This document shows, piece by piece, positions 1-9,007 of a stretch of DNA of 64,000 nt (position 1 is the first letter of the stretch; each line of letters starts with the position of its first letter). Under the pieces are notes generated by a model. That model ran no database searches. It saw nothing but the letters and a program-made list of their open reading frames with translations, and was not told the origin of the DNA. The translations under genes and the position numbers were made by a program. Origin of the DNA: Piscinibacter lacus (GTDB lineage: Bacteria; Pseudomonadota; Gammaproteobacteria; Burkholderiales; Burkholderiaceae_C). The stretch lies in NCBI RefSeq assembly GCF_016735685.1, contig NZ_JAERRA010000001.1, forward strand, positions 124,001-188,000, given 5' to 3'.

Positions 1-1646
1 GGGGTCTCGGTGACCACGACGAGGAAATGCTCGGCGCCGGCCGGCTCGGAGGTCTCCAGCGCCCAACTGGTCTGGGGCAGCTTGAGCGTTTCGCCGGCCT
101 GGATGCGGTTGTCGGGCGCCTGGCTGTTCGGGAAGAGCAGCAGCAGCTCGCCGTCCGGGCCCTGCACATAGACGTGGACATGGCCGGCACGGGCCGAGCG
201 CACGGTGAAGCCGAGCAGGTCCTGCCCGATGCGCAGCACCGGCTTGACGGGACGGGCCTCGACCTGGAAATCGGGGCTCTGGCCCGCGACCACGCGGTCG
301 AACTGCTCCAGCACATTGAAGCGGGCGGCGGTGGCCGGCCCGGCCGCGGGACCGGCCGACGGGACGGGCGAGGCGGAAGCTGGCGCCGGGGGGGCTTCGG
401 CCGCCGTGGGCGCGGCGGGCTCGCCGCGCAGGAAGAGCGCTGCCGCGCCCGCGGCCAGCAGCACGGCGCCGCCCGCGGCCAGGGCCAGGCCGCGGCTGCG
501 GCCGGGTGCGTCCGGAGCACGGGCGCCCGCCGGCGCCGCGGCCGGCACCCGCGCCGGCGCGGCTGCGCGGGCCGGCGCGGGTGCCGGGGCGGCCGTGACA
601 TCGCCCAGGCCCAGGTCGCCGCGGAAGGCGGCGATGCTGGGGGTGCGGTCCTCGGGCCGCACCCCCAGGGCGCGGTCGATGGCCTGGAGAAAGCGCTCGC
701 TGTAGCGGCCGGCGGCAAGGTCCTGCAGCGGCTGGTAGCTGTCGCCGATCAGGCGGCCAACGGCCGGCGGCGGGGTGCGGCCGACGATGGCGAAATGCAT
801 GGTGGCGGCCAGGGCGTAGACATCGGTCCACGGCCCCTGCTTCATGCCGGGGGTTTCGGCGTACTGCTCGACCGGCGCATAGCCGGGCTTGAGGATGACA
901 GTCAGGGCCTGCGTCATGTCGCCGATCACCCGGCGCGCTGCGCCGAAGTCCAGCAGCAGCGGCCGCTCGCTGCCTTGCAGCAGGATGACGTTGTCGGGCG
1001 CGATGTCGCGGTGGTAGCAGTTCTCGGCATGGACGACGGCCAGCGCTTCGGTCAGCGGCGCAAGCAGTTCCATCAGCCAGGCCTCGTCGGGCGGCTGACC
1101 CAGGCCCTTGAGATGGTCCTTGAGCGTGGTGCCCTCGTAGAAGGGCATGACCATGTAGGCCGTGCCATTGGCCTCCCAGAAACGGTAGACCTTGACCAGC
1201 GAGGGATGGTCGAACTGGGCCAGCAGCTTGGCCTCGTTCACGAAGCTGCGCAGGCCGACCTCGAAGGTCTCCTGGTGGCGGGCCGAGCGCACCTGCACCT
1301 GGGTGGCGCCGCTGCGCGCGGCGAGGGCCGAGGGCATGTATTCCTTGAGCGCCACCCGCCGCTCCAGCGAATGGTCCCAGGCCAGGTAGACGATGCCGAA
1401 ACCGCCCTCGCCCAGCACGCTGGTCAGCTCGAACTCCCCGAGAAAGCTGCCGATGGGCAGGGCATTGCCGTGCTCGGCTGCGGCCTCCTTGCCGGAGCCC
1501 GGCGGCGCGGGCGGGGCCTCAGGGGCCGGCGCGGCGGGCGGCTGCACGGGCTCGGGCTGCGGCGCTGCATCCGCGGGCGCCGCTTGCGGCGGCAGGGACC
1601 GCGGACGGATCACCGTTCGGTCGTCATCGGGATCGGGTGTACTCAT
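1..1646 (-). CDS. Ser/Thr protein kinase with C-terminal DUF4384-like domain, T6SS-associated (3' end beyond window)
   Basis: The reverse strand is open from an ATG at 1646 to the window edge, giving 548 codons without a stop. The protein starts with an acidic then Pro/Ala-rich segment (residues 1-65). A Hanks-type kinase domain follows, with a Gly loop GEGGFG at 79-84, the ATP lysine in VALKEY (K101), catalytic YHRDIAPDN (HRD 212-214) and DFG at 233-235. An Ala/Pro linker leads to one membrane helix at about 387-406. The C-terminal part (LRIGQDLLGFTVRSARAGHV onward) resembles DUF4384. The topology suggests a cytoplasmic kinase with a periplasmic sensor-like domain. Together with the PP2C phosphatase, FHA protein and TagF nearby, it is the likely kinase (PpkA role) of T6SS threonine-phosphorylation control. 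It is separated from the T6SS genes by a plus-strand channel gene, so it is probably transcribed on its own. Confidence 0.9.
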   Translation of the reverse strand, partial: MSTPDPDDDRTVIRPRSLPPQAAPADAAPQPEPVQPPAAPAPEAPPAPPGSGKEAAAEHGNALPIGSFLGEFELTSVLGEGGFGIVYLAWDHSLERRVALKEYMPSALAARSGATQVQVRSARHQETFEVGLRSFVNEAKLLAQFDHPSLVKVYRFWEANGTAYMVMPFYEGTTLKDHLKGLGQPPDEAWLMELLAPLTEALAVVHAENCYHRDIAPDNVILLQGSERPLLLDFGAARRVIGDMTQALTVILKPGYAPVEQYAETPGMKQGPWTDVYALAATMHFAIVGRTPPPAVGRLIGDSYQPLQDLAAGRYSERFLQAIDRALGVRPEDRTPSIAAFRGDLGLGDVTAAPAPAPARAAAPARVPAAAPAGARAPDAPGRSRGLALAAGGAVLLAAGAAALFLRGEPAAPTAAEAPPAPASASPVPSAGPAAGPATAARFNVLEQFDRVVAGQSPDFQVEARPVKPVLRIGQDLLGFTVRSARAGHVHVYVQGPDGELLLLFPNSQAPDNRIQAGETLKLPQTSWALETSEPAGAEHFLVVVTET

Positions 1647-1802
1647 CGTGCGGCAAGTCGGTTGAAATCCCATCACGCCCGGGGCGCTGCATCGCACAGG
1701 ATTGTGGCGTGCATCCCGGCCCGGCCGGAACGTGGTTTGCATGCGGCTCCCCCGGGTTGGCCGCCGCAACGCCCTTGTCCATGACCCTGCAGAGAGGATT
1801 TC

Positions 1803-2795
1803 ATGCCCCGACGATTTGCATCCTGGGGGATTCGCCTGTTCCACATGGTTCTTCTGGCCCTGGCGGGGGCGCTGGCGGCTGGCCCGGCCCTCGCCGCGCC
1901 TTCGGAAGTCGTGATCGGCGCTTATGTCAACAAGATTCAGGACCTGAATTTCCGCGAGAACAAGTACGCGCTGGATTTCTATCTGTGGTTCCGCTGGAAG
2001 GCCGAAGGCCGGCTGGCGAACTACAAGCCGCTGGACAGCTTCGAGATCATCAACGGCAAGATCGAGAACAAGTCCAGCATCGTCGAGAAAACCATCGGCG
2101 ACATGAACTACGCCTCCGTCCGGGTGAGCGCAACCATCTCCGAAAGCTGGGACCTCACTCACTTTCCCTTCGACCGACACACCCTAGGCGTCTTCATCGA
2201 GGACAGCGTGTTCACGCTCGAGGACATGGTCTTCGTGCACGACACCAAGAACTCGGCCCTGGGCGATGAACTGGACCTGCCCGGCTGGCGCGCCTCCAAT
2301 TTCTCCAGCGATGTGCGCACCAAGATCTACCGCACCAACTACGGCGACGTCAGCCTGCCCAGCGATGCCAAGTCCGAGTACTCGCGCTTCGCCTTTCTCA
2401 CCGACATCGACCGGCTCAGCCAGGGCTCGGCCATCAAGCTGCTGAGCACCGTGCTGCTGGCCACCGCGGTGGCCTTCGTGGCCTTCATGGTCAAGCCCTC
2501 GGACCTTGATGCGCGTTTCGGCATGGGCGTGGGCTCGCTGTTCGCGGTGGCCGCCAGCGCCTTCATCGCCGCCTCGGCGGTGCCCGATTCGGGCGAGATG
2601 ACGATCGCCGACAAGCTGCACATGGTCGCGCTGGGCTTCATCTTCGTGACCTTGCTGATCTCCTCGCTCTGCCTCAAGTTCGAGGTGCGTGGCCGCGAGG
2701 AACTGGCCTTCGCCATCGACCGGGTCTGCCTGGTGCTGCTGCCGCTGGCCTTCTACGGCTGGGCCGGCTGGCTGATCCTGACGCGGCCCCAGTGA
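1803..2795 (+). CDS. Pentameric ligand-gated ion channel (Cys-less Cys-loop receptor family) homologue
   Basis: This 330-residue protein has a Sec signal peptide (1-32, cleavage near ALA-AP) and a beta-rich extracellular/periplasmic domain. Four membrane helices follow at about 211-230, 239-260, 272-292 and 304-327. Family hallmarks are the early FYLWFRW motif (59-65), as in the bacterial channel GLIC, and a pro-loop FPFDRHTLGV at 121-130, where animal receptors carry the Cys-loop; as in other bacterial members the two cysteines are missing. M2 is small-residue-rich and ends in VPDSGEMT, consistent with a pore helix. The start has a Shine-Dalgarno-like AGAGAGGA at about 1790-1797. It lies between the T6SS core and the T6SS kinase on the opposite strand. 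The family assignment rests on motif and topology; the ligand and the ion selectivity cannot be told. Confidence 0.78.
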   Translation: MPRRFASWGIRLFHMVLLALAGALAAGPALAAPSEVVIGAYVNKIQDLNFRENKYALDFYLWFRWKAEGRLANYKPLDSFEIINGKIENKSSIVEKTIGDMNYASVRVSATISESWDLTHFPFDRHTLGVFIEDSVFTLEDMVFVHDTKNSALGDELDLPGWRASNFSSDVRTKIYRTNYGDVSLPSDAKSEYSRFAFLTDIDRLSQGSAIKLLSTVLLATAVAFVAFMVKPSDLDARFGMGVGSLFAVAASAFIAASAVPDSGEMTIADKLHMVALGFIFVTLLISSLCLKFEVRGREELAFAIDRVCLVLLPLAFYGWAGWLILTRPQ

Positions 2796-2801
2796 GGCCC
2801 T

Positions 2802-2835
2802 GCCCCGGCCGGGCCGCCCAGCGGCCGGCCGGGGC
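2802..2835. terminator. GC-rich hairpin between convergent genes
   Basis: A GCCCCGGCC... arm pairs with ...GGCCGGGGC across a short loop, with one mismatch or bulge, in the 47-base gap between two converging stop codons. There is no clear U-tract, so intrinsic termination is only a guess; it may act on both strands. Confidence 0.4.
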
Positions 2836-2842
2836 TTGAGGA

Positions 2843-4669
2843 TCAGCCCAGCGAGGCGAGCAGCGCGGCCAGCTCCGGATCCATCTCGTCCTCGGCCGGC
2901 GCATCGGCCGCGGCTGCATCGGCCTCGCCAGATGCGGCAGCATCGTCGCCGCCCAGGCTGGCGAGCAGGGCATCAAGCTCGTCCATGCCGCCGTCGGCCG
3001 GTGCATCTTCTGGCGCGGCCTCGGCCGGGGCCTCGGCGGCTTCGTCCGTGCTCGCCGGGGGGGCGTCGGCGGACGTGTCGGTCTGGAAGCCCGCCTCCAT
3101 CGCCACGCCCTGGCGCATGGCCGGCTGCCAATCGACGGCGACCGGTGCATCGGTCTCGGGCTTGCTGCCCAGGCCGACGCGACCGCCCGAGGCCGGTGGC
3201 TTGCGCAGCGCGCCCAGGGCCACCGCCAGGCCGTCGCCGTTGAGCGCCTCCAGCCCGGCGATGCGGACCAGGGCCTCGCCCTTGTGCGCCATCAGGCCGT
3301 TGATGCCAAAGCCGCGCAGCAGGGCGGCCGCCTGGGTGTTGATCAGGCGGTCGGTGCAGGGCAGGGCCACGCTGTCGCCATCGCCGTCCACATAGTGATG
3401 GAAGGGCAGGTCGTTGACCGCGAGCTGCCCGCCGCGCACCGCCAGCACGCACAGGGCCAGCAGGGCCGGATGGCCCCAGAGCATGCCGCGCAGGCCAGCC
3501 TCGGGGCTGAATTCCTCGAAGCTGAAGCTGCTGATCGGGTCGCTGCGCTTGCCATAGGGATGGCGCAGCAGGAAGCGCGGCCCGAACAGGCCCAGGAAGC
3601 TGGCCTCGGGCAGGGCCCGCAGCGCGGCAAAGGCCTCGGCCACCAGGCGGTGCGGCGGCTCCTTGCGGTTGGTGAAGGGATCGGTCGCGATGCCGGTCAG
3701 CAGCGCGGCGCCGGCATGGGACGCGACCTTGGCCGCGCGGCCCAGCAGCTCGGCCTGCGGCGGCGTGGCCTCGAAGTGATAGCAGGCGCAGACATAGGCA
3801 TAGCCGCCGTCGGCATGCTCGGCCGGCTGGGCGACCAGCAGCTTGTAAAGGCCGGTCTCGGCCAGGTCGCTGGCCTGGCTCAGGTCGGCAGCGAACTCCT
3901 CGGCGCTGAGGTCGATCAGGTGGACCTGAAGCTGCGGCCCGGTCTCCAGCCGGCGCAGCAGGAAATCGACCCCGCGCCACAGCGATTCGAGATGCTGGAA
4001 GTCGCCCTGGTGCAGCACCGCGCGCATGGCATCGGTCAAGGCGGCATCGACGGCGCCGACCAGCACGTCCTTTTTCGGATCGGCCGCGGGCTGCACGAAG
4101 GGGCCGACGATCTGCCGCATCAGCGCATCAACCGAATCGTCGGCCGCAGCGGCAAGGCCGGGCCGGCCGGTCAGGCGGGCGAAGTCATCAAGCCGGGCCC
4201 CGGCCGACAGGGCGCCGCCCCGGGCGCTCTGCCGGCGCGCGACGCTGGAGGCGCGGCGCAGCTTGTCCTCGCCCCAGGCCTGCACCTCGGCAGCCGCCTT
4301 GGCGAAGCTGGCCGGCGTGTTCAGACGCTTGCGCAGGCTGGCCAGGGCGCCGAAGACCTCCAGCTCGCGGTAGAGCTCGTCGGGATGGAAGGATTCCAGC
4401 TCGCCCAGCGGCACGGCGACCGTGGCGCCCTCGGCACCCAGTGGGAGCTGCGGTTCGAGCTTGAGGCGGGCCAGCGCATCCTCCAGCGTGTCGAACTCCA
4501 CCGGCAGCGGCTTGCGCCGCCCCAGCGCCGCGCCGATTTCGAGCCGGCCGGCCAGCGCGCCGCCGCCGAAATCGCCGAGCACGGCAATGCGCAGCGGCCG
4601 CTTGGCCGACCAGCTCGGCGGGGCCGCGCCCACCTGGCCGAAGTTGGGGGTCCAGTCACTGTCGTGCAT
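2843..4669 (-). CDS. Fused TssB/TssC-like sheath paralogue with acidic C-terminal tail
   Basis: This 608-residue protein starts at ATG 4669, which has a GGAGA box 7 bases upstream; an earlier in-frame start at 4687 lacks one. Residues 20-130 resemble TssB (RIAVLGDFGG, VEFDTLEDAL, ESFHPDELYRE). The following part resembles the TssC N-terminal half: QHLESLWRGVDFLLRRLET parallels QKLESAWRGLHYMVNNTET of the canonical TssC encoded at 30624-32117. The TssC-like part is shorter than real TssC, which has 497 residues. The protein ends in a long Ala/Asp/Glu-rich tail holding two copies of a short motif, MDELDALLASLG and MDPELAALLASLG. It is the last gene of the tssK-tssL-tssM-tagF run. Sheath-related structure is supported. 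Its exact role (cap, adaptor or alternative sheath element) is unknown. Confidence 0.75.
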   Translation of the reverse strand: MHDSDWTPNFGQVGAAPPSWSAKRPLRIAVLGDFGGGALAGRLEIGAALGRRKPLPVEFDTLEDALARLKLEPQLPLGAEGATVAVPLGELESFHPDELYRELEVFGALASLRKRLNTPASFAKAAAEVQAWGEDKLRRASSVARRQSARGGALSAGARLDDFARLTGRPGLAAAADDSVDALMRQIVGPFVQPAADPKKDVLVGAVDAALTDAMRAVLHQGDFQHLESLWRGVDFLLRRLETGPQLQVHLIDLSAEEFAADLSQASDLAETGLYKLLVAQPAEHADGGYAYVCACYHFEATPPQAELLGRAAKVASHAGAALLTGIATDPFTNRKEPPHRLVAEAFAALRALPEASFLGLFGPRFLLRHPYGKRSDPISSFSFEEFSPEAGLRGMLWGHPALLALCVLAVRGGQLAVNDLPFHHYVDGDGDSVALPCTDRLINTQAAALLRGFGINGLMAHKGEALVRIAGLEALNGDGLAVALGALRKPPASGGRVGLGSKPETDAPVAVDWQPAMRQGVAMEAGFQTDTSADAPPASTDEAAEAPAEAAPEDAPADGGMDELDALLASLGGDDAAASGEADAAAADAPAEDEMDPELAALLASLG

Positions 4670-4703
4670 CGTGGTCTCCGCAAACAAGAGGCGCTGCGGG
4701 CGC

Positions 4704-5384
4704 TCAAGCGTCCGCAGCCGGGGGCTGAAAGAGCCGGGGGAAATCGGGCGCCGGCGGCAGGCCGCGGCACAGGCGCAGCGGCGAGGGGCCTTCGGCCGTC
4801 TGGCACCACCAGGCGCTCATGCCGCGCAGGGTGGCCGGCAGCAGCGGCCGGGCCAGCTCGGCCAGGGCCTCGTCCAGCCGGCCCAGGGGGCCGCTTGCGG
4901 TCTGCCAGGGCAGGGCCGGGGCGGTCGGATCCTCGGGCCGGGGCAGGCCCTGGCGCGCCAGCGCCGCTTCGAGCTGCTCGACCGGCCAGTCCTCATGCAG
5001 CGCATCGACGGCCAGGTCGTCGAGCGCCAGCAGGCCGCGCTGCAGGGCCTGCCAGGCCTGCGCACCGCTCGGCCAGCCGGGCAGGGCCTGGGCCAGGGTC
5101 AGCGGGAAGTAGCGGCCGACCCGGTCGACCGAGGGCATCAGCACGCCGGCCCAGCCGGCCGCGCCGGGCTGCAAGGCGTCGGGAAAGAGCAGGAACATCC
5201 AGCTCGGGCTGGCCAGGTAGGCGGGCAGCCAGTCCTCGGGCTGGGCCTGGCGCCACTGGCCCAGGCCCTCGGACAGCCAGGCATCCCAGGGCTCGATGAA
5301 GTCCGGCGGCAGCCGGCGCGAGGCAAAGTCGCCCAGGCTCGGCAGCTTGCCGAACCAGCCGGGACAGGCGTCTGGGGCATCCAT
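4704..5384 (-). CDS. tagF: T6SS-associated protein TagF
   Basis: This 226-residue protein has the TagF/DUF2094 hallmarks: GWFGKLPSLGDFASRRLP at the N-terminus, then WDAWLSEGL and SWMFLLFPDA. TagF proteins are cytoplasmic and repress T6SS assembly post-translationally, in several species through the FHA protein. The ATG at 5384 fits the family's N-terminus, since the same frame continues upstream only as a shadow of tssM. It starts 17 bases after the tssM stop. The presence of the FHA protein, PP2C and kinase in the same cluster fits this regulatory role. Confidence 0.92.
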   Translation of the reverse strand: MDAPDACPGWFGKLPSLGDFASRRLPPDFIEPWDAWLSEGLGQWRQAQPEDWLPAYLASPSWMFLLFPDALQPGAAGWAGVLMPSVDRVGRYFPLTLAQALPGWPSGAQAWQALQRGLLALDDLAVDALHEDWPVEQLEAALARQGLPRPEDPTAPALPWQTASGPLGRLDEALAELARPLLPATLRGMSAWWCQTAEGPSPLRLCRGLPPAPDFPRLFQPPAADA

Positions 5385-5401
5385 GCGCGCACCGGCCGGG
5401 C

Positions 5402-8400
5402 TCAGAGGCTGTCGGGGCAGCGGAAGGTTTGCAGCTCGCGCATGCGCAGCGGGTTGATGGCGCTGGCCGAGATCACCTCCAGCCGGGCCTTGCGGCCGTC
5501 GAGGTTGAGCACCACGACGAAGCGCTCGGGTTGGGTCGAGGGCTGGTTCTCGAACTTGGCGAAGAGCCGGAACAGCGCCCACGGCCCCTCGAAGACCTGC
5601 GCCGTGCCCCCCGCGGCCTGCAAGCGGATCTGCGAGGCCACGCGGCTGCTCGGCCAGCCCAGGGTCTGGGCCGTGGTGTTGCCGGCCGCGAAGCGCAGCA
5701 CCTGGCCGTCGACATCGAGGCTGATCTCCTTGAGGCCCTCGTCCATCTCGATCACGCGCAGGTCGACCTTGAAGCCCGGCGCCTTGCCGCCGCTGCGGAA
5801 GAAAGCCTCCTTGATGCGCGCCGCCCGCTGGAACTCGGCCAGGCCGCTGCCGCCCGGCGGCTTGCGGCCGTCGGGCAGGGGCTTGTAGGCCCAGGGCGTG
5901 ACGCCAACATCGACCAGGGTCGCCAGGCGGCGCTGGTAGAAGTCGTCGAGCGCGCCCCCGGCGCCGAACATCTGGCCGAAGTCGTCGGGCAGCACATCGA
6001 TGGCCGAACCCTGGGCGAAGGGGAAGCGGCCGGCGATGGTCTTGCTGCACAGCTCGGTCAGCGGCTTCAGCTCGGCCGACAGGCCCTGGCGCTCGGCCGT
6101 GCGGCCCTGGCTGGCACCGGCGCTGGCCAGGCCTTCCAGCATGGACTTGATCGGCTCGGGCTGCAGGCCGGCGGCGGCCATCGCAGCCGCCCCGGCGGTG
6201 GCCGGCGGCGGCGCGGTGCGGCTCTTCTGGGCGGCATCGATGGCGGTGAGCTGGACCTGGATATCGTTGAAGAGCTTGAGCACCTCGTCGATCGGCGCCG
6301 GCTGGCCGCTGACCATGCGGTGGATGGCGGCGAAGTGGCGGTCGACCATGGCCTCCAGCGGCCCGCCCTCGGCCGAGGGCGGCGGCGTGCCCGCGCTGCC
6401 GGCCAGGGCGGCCAGCTCGGACTTGGCCTTGTCGGCCCGCTCGCCGATCCGGCTGGCCAGGGTGCCGGGGCTGGCCTGGGCGGCCTCGACGGCGGCGCCG
6501 AGCTGCGTCTCGCGGCTGACGGCGCGCAGGTAGGCGGCCAGCGGCGAATCCGGCGCGGCCAGGATGCGCGCCACCGACAGGCTGCGCTCCAGGCCGTCGA
6601 GCCGCAGCAGCTTGACGTCGGCCAGGTAGGCATCCCAGACCTTGATGTACTCCTGCAAGTAGAGCCGGCGCACGCGCAGCGACAGCTCGTCCTCGCCGGT
6701 AAGCGAGCGGGCGGCATCGGCCGCGCCGGCCGGCGTCTTCACGCCCAGCACCCAGCGCTGCTCGTTGGCAAGCTGGGCGCCGACCTTGAGCAACGCGCCC
6801 TTGAAGGCCTTGAAGTAGCCGTCGCGCGTGAACAGGCCCGGGATGCCCTGGGTCAGCGGCTTGCCGCTTTGGCGCTGGAAGACCTGCACGGCCTGCGGCC
6901 CGCCGGCTGCGGCGGCCGAGAACTCGGGCAGGTCGGCGCCGACCTGGGCCCGCTTCAGGCGGCTGAAGATGCGGTATTCGAGCGGGAAGGCCACCAGCAT
7001 CTCGCGCACATTGGCCACGAGCTGCGCATCCATCGGCGCGATGGCCTGCGGCGCGCCGCGCGCCAGCGCGGCATCGAGATGGCCGGCCAGGGCCTGCCGC
7101 TGGGTCTCGCTCAGCACCCGGGCCAGGTTCTGGTCCCAGTCCAGCGTGACCCAGGCGCGCAGCGCCTCGGGGTCGAACTGGTCCGGCGTGTAGAGCATCA
7201 GGTAGGCCTTGAGCGCCTCGTAGGCCAGCTCCAGGTTGTCGCGGCTGACGGCGCGCAGGCGCTCCTCCAGGCGGCGGGTGACGCGCGGCAGCAGGGCGCG
7301 GTCGAGCAGGCGCGAATAGCCGATCTCGGTGCCGGCCGCGAGGTAGGGGCCCTGATAGAGGCCCAGGCTCCAGGCCAGGGGCGGCTCGGCAAGCGGGAAG
7401 CCCTCGGGCTGCGGCACGGCGCGAAGCTGGTCCAGCACGGGCAGGAGCGCAGCCAGGTCGCTGGATTCGGCCGGCGGCAGGGCCTCGACCGCCGTCTTCA
7501 CCGGCGGCACGCGTTGGGCGACCTGGTCGATGTAGGCCTGGTTGCGCAGGAAGCTGATCGCCCAGCCGGCCAGCAGCAATGCGCTGCATGCGGCCAGGCC
7601 GCCCAGGGCGATCAGGCGCATGCGGCGGCGACGGCCCTCGGCAAGGCGGTTCTCGCCGACCAGGCCCTGCTCGGCAAAGATGACCTCGCGCAGCAGGCGG
7701 GCGAGGAAGAAGCTTTTGCCGCCGCGGCCGGCGGCGGTGGTCGCCGGGCCCTTGCCTTCGACACCGAAGGTGCGGGCCAGGGTGCCGAGCACGCGGTCGA
7801 TCGGCGTGCCCTCCTGCGTGCCGCTGGTGAAGTAGACACCGCGCAGCAGGCTGCGCTCCTCCAGCGTGCCGTCGCCGTCGAAGACCTGTTCGAGGAAGCC
7901 GCCGAGCAGGCCCTTGAGGCCCGCGAACTGCTGCGGGAAGGAGAAGATGGCGGCCCGCTTCATCAGGTCGGTCTCGGCCTGCAGGCGGTCGATCAGGCGG
8001 GTGCGCAGCCGTGCCTCGAGCGCGGCGAACTCGTTGGGGAAGTCGCGCAGCGGCGACTCGCGGCCCGCGGGATCGTGCGGGAAGGTGAAGCCCCAGACCT
8101 GCTCGCGCTCCTCCTTGCCCAGCTCGCCGAAGGTCTCGTTGAAGCCGGCGATCAGGTCGGTCTTGGTCAGCAGCACATAGACCGGCGGCCGCACGCCGAG
8201 GTGGGTGTTCAGCTCGCGCAAGCGGGTGCGCAGGCGGGCGGCGTGGTCCTTGCGGTCGGCCGGGGTCTGTTGCAGCAGGTCCTGCACATTGACCGTCAGC
8301 AGCACGCCATTGAGCGGCCGGCGCGGCCGGGTGCGGCGCAGCAGGTCGAGGAAGCGGCCCCAGGCCGCGGCATCGGCCTGCTCGTCGGACTGCTGCAGGG

Positions 8401-8965
8401 TGTAGCGGCCGGCGGTGTCGATCAGCACCGCCTCCTCGGTGAACCACCAATCGCAATGCCGGGTGCCGCCGACGCCCTTGACCGGCGACTGGCCGAGCTT
8501 GCCGGCCAGCGGGAAATTCAGGCCGGCATTCAGCAGGGCCGTCGTCTTGCCCGAGCCGGGCGCGCCGATGAAGACATACCAGGGCAGGTCGTAGAGGTAG
8601 GCGCGGCGGCGCAGCAGCGAGCGGCGGCCGGTCTGGCGCGCGCTTTCGTCGAGCACCTTGAGCGCCTGGTCGAAGCGCTCGCCGAGCACCTGGGCCTCGC
8701 GGTCGCTGGCCGAGGGCCCGCCGCGCAGGCCGGCCACCATCTGCGCATTCGCGCGCTTGCGCCGCCAGGCGCGCAGGCCGGCGATCACGGCCCAGATCAG
8801 CAGCGGCAGGGCGATGAGCAGCAGGCGCTCGACCACGCCGTCGAGTGGCCGGCGATCACCGATCGCGATCAGCGGCCCGACCCACCAGATCAGCGCAGCC
8901 AGGGCCAGCAGGCCCAAGACCACCAGCAGCAGCGGATGGATGAGAAATCTCAGCAGCTTCTTCAT
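5402..8965 (-). CDS. tssM: T6SS inner-membrane complex protein TssM (IcmF)
   Basis: At 1187 residues this is the normal length for TssM. Two membrane helices lie near the N-terminus (about 11-34 and 46-66). A Walker A motif GAPGSGKT is at 134-141 in a cytoplasmic NTPase-like domain, and a third membrane helix (LIALGGLAACSALLLAGWAI) precedes the large periplasmic domain. TssM bridges the inner membrane to the outer-membrane side of the T6SS envelope complex with TssL. TssM normally contacts the lipoprotein TssJ, which has no gene in this window. tssL lies immediately upstream in the same transcription unit (42-base gap). Confidence 0.96.
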   Translation of the reverse strand: MKKLLRFLIHPLLLVVLGLLALAALIWWVGPLIAIGDRRPLDGVVERLLLIALPLLIWAVIAGLRAWRRKRANAQMVAGLRGGPSASDREAQVLGERFDQALKVLDESARQTGRRSLLRRRAYLYDLPWYVFIGAPGSGKTTALLNAGLNFPLAGKLGQSPVKGVGGTRHCDWWFTEEAVLIDTAGRYTLQQSDEQADAAAWGRFLDLLRRTRPRRPLNGVLLTVNVQDLLQQTPADRKDHAARLRTRLRELNTHLGVRPPVYVLLTKTDLIAGFNETFGELGKEEREQVWGFTFPHDPAGRESPLRDFPNEFAALEARLRTRLIDRLQAETDLMKRAAIFSFPQQFAGLKGLLGGFLEQVFDGDGTLEERSLLRGVYFTSGTQEGTPIDRVLGTLARTFGVEGKGPATTAAGRGGKSFFLARLLREVIFAEQGLVGENRLAEGRRRRMRLIALGGLAACSALLLAGWAISFLRNQAYIDQVAQRVPPVKTAVEALPPAESSDLAALLPVLDQLRAVPQPEGFPLAEPPLAWSLGLYQGPYLAAGTEIGYSRLLDRALLPRVTRRLEERLRAVSRDNLELAYEALKAYLMLYTPDQFDPEALRAWVTLDWDQNLARVLSETQRQALAGHLDAALARGAPQAIAPMDAQLVANVREMLVAFPLEYRIFSRLKRAQVGADLPEFSAAAAGGPQAVQVFQRQSGKPLTQGIPGLFTRDGYFKAFKGALLKVGAQLANEQRWVLGVKTPAGAADAARSLTGEDELSLRVRRLYLQEYIKVWDAYLADVKLLRLDGLERSLSVARILAAPDSPLAAYLRAVSRETQLGAAVEAAQASPGTLASRIGERADKAKSELAALAGSAGTPPPSAEGGPLEAMVDRHFAAIHRMVSGQPAPIDEVLKLFNDIQVQLTAIDAAQKSRTAPPPATAGAAAMAAAGLQPEPIKSMLEGLASAGASQGRTAERQGLSAELKPLTELCSKTIAGRFPFAQGSAIDVLPDDFGQMFGAGGALDDFYQRRLATLVDVGVTPWAYKPLPDGRKPPGGSGLAEFQRAARIKEAFFRSGGKAPGFKVDLRVIEMDEGLKEISLDVDGQVLRFAAGNTTAQTLGWPSSRVASQIRLQAAGGTAQVFEGPWALFRLFAKFENQPSTQPERFVVVLNLDGRKARLEVISASAINPLRMRELQTFRCPDSL

Positions 8966-9007
8966 GCGGAAACCCGGACAGGCAAGGGGCTGGGACGGGT
9001 GGGCGGC

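Noticed and set aside
27..1784. 585-codon plus-strand frame at the left edge
   Set aside because: It is antisense to a clear protein kinase with HRD and DFG motifs on the minus strand.
5385..8456. Long minus-strand frame continuous with tagF
   Set aside because: The upstream part is an out-of-frame shadow of tssM; only the last 226 residues from ATG 5384 match TagF.
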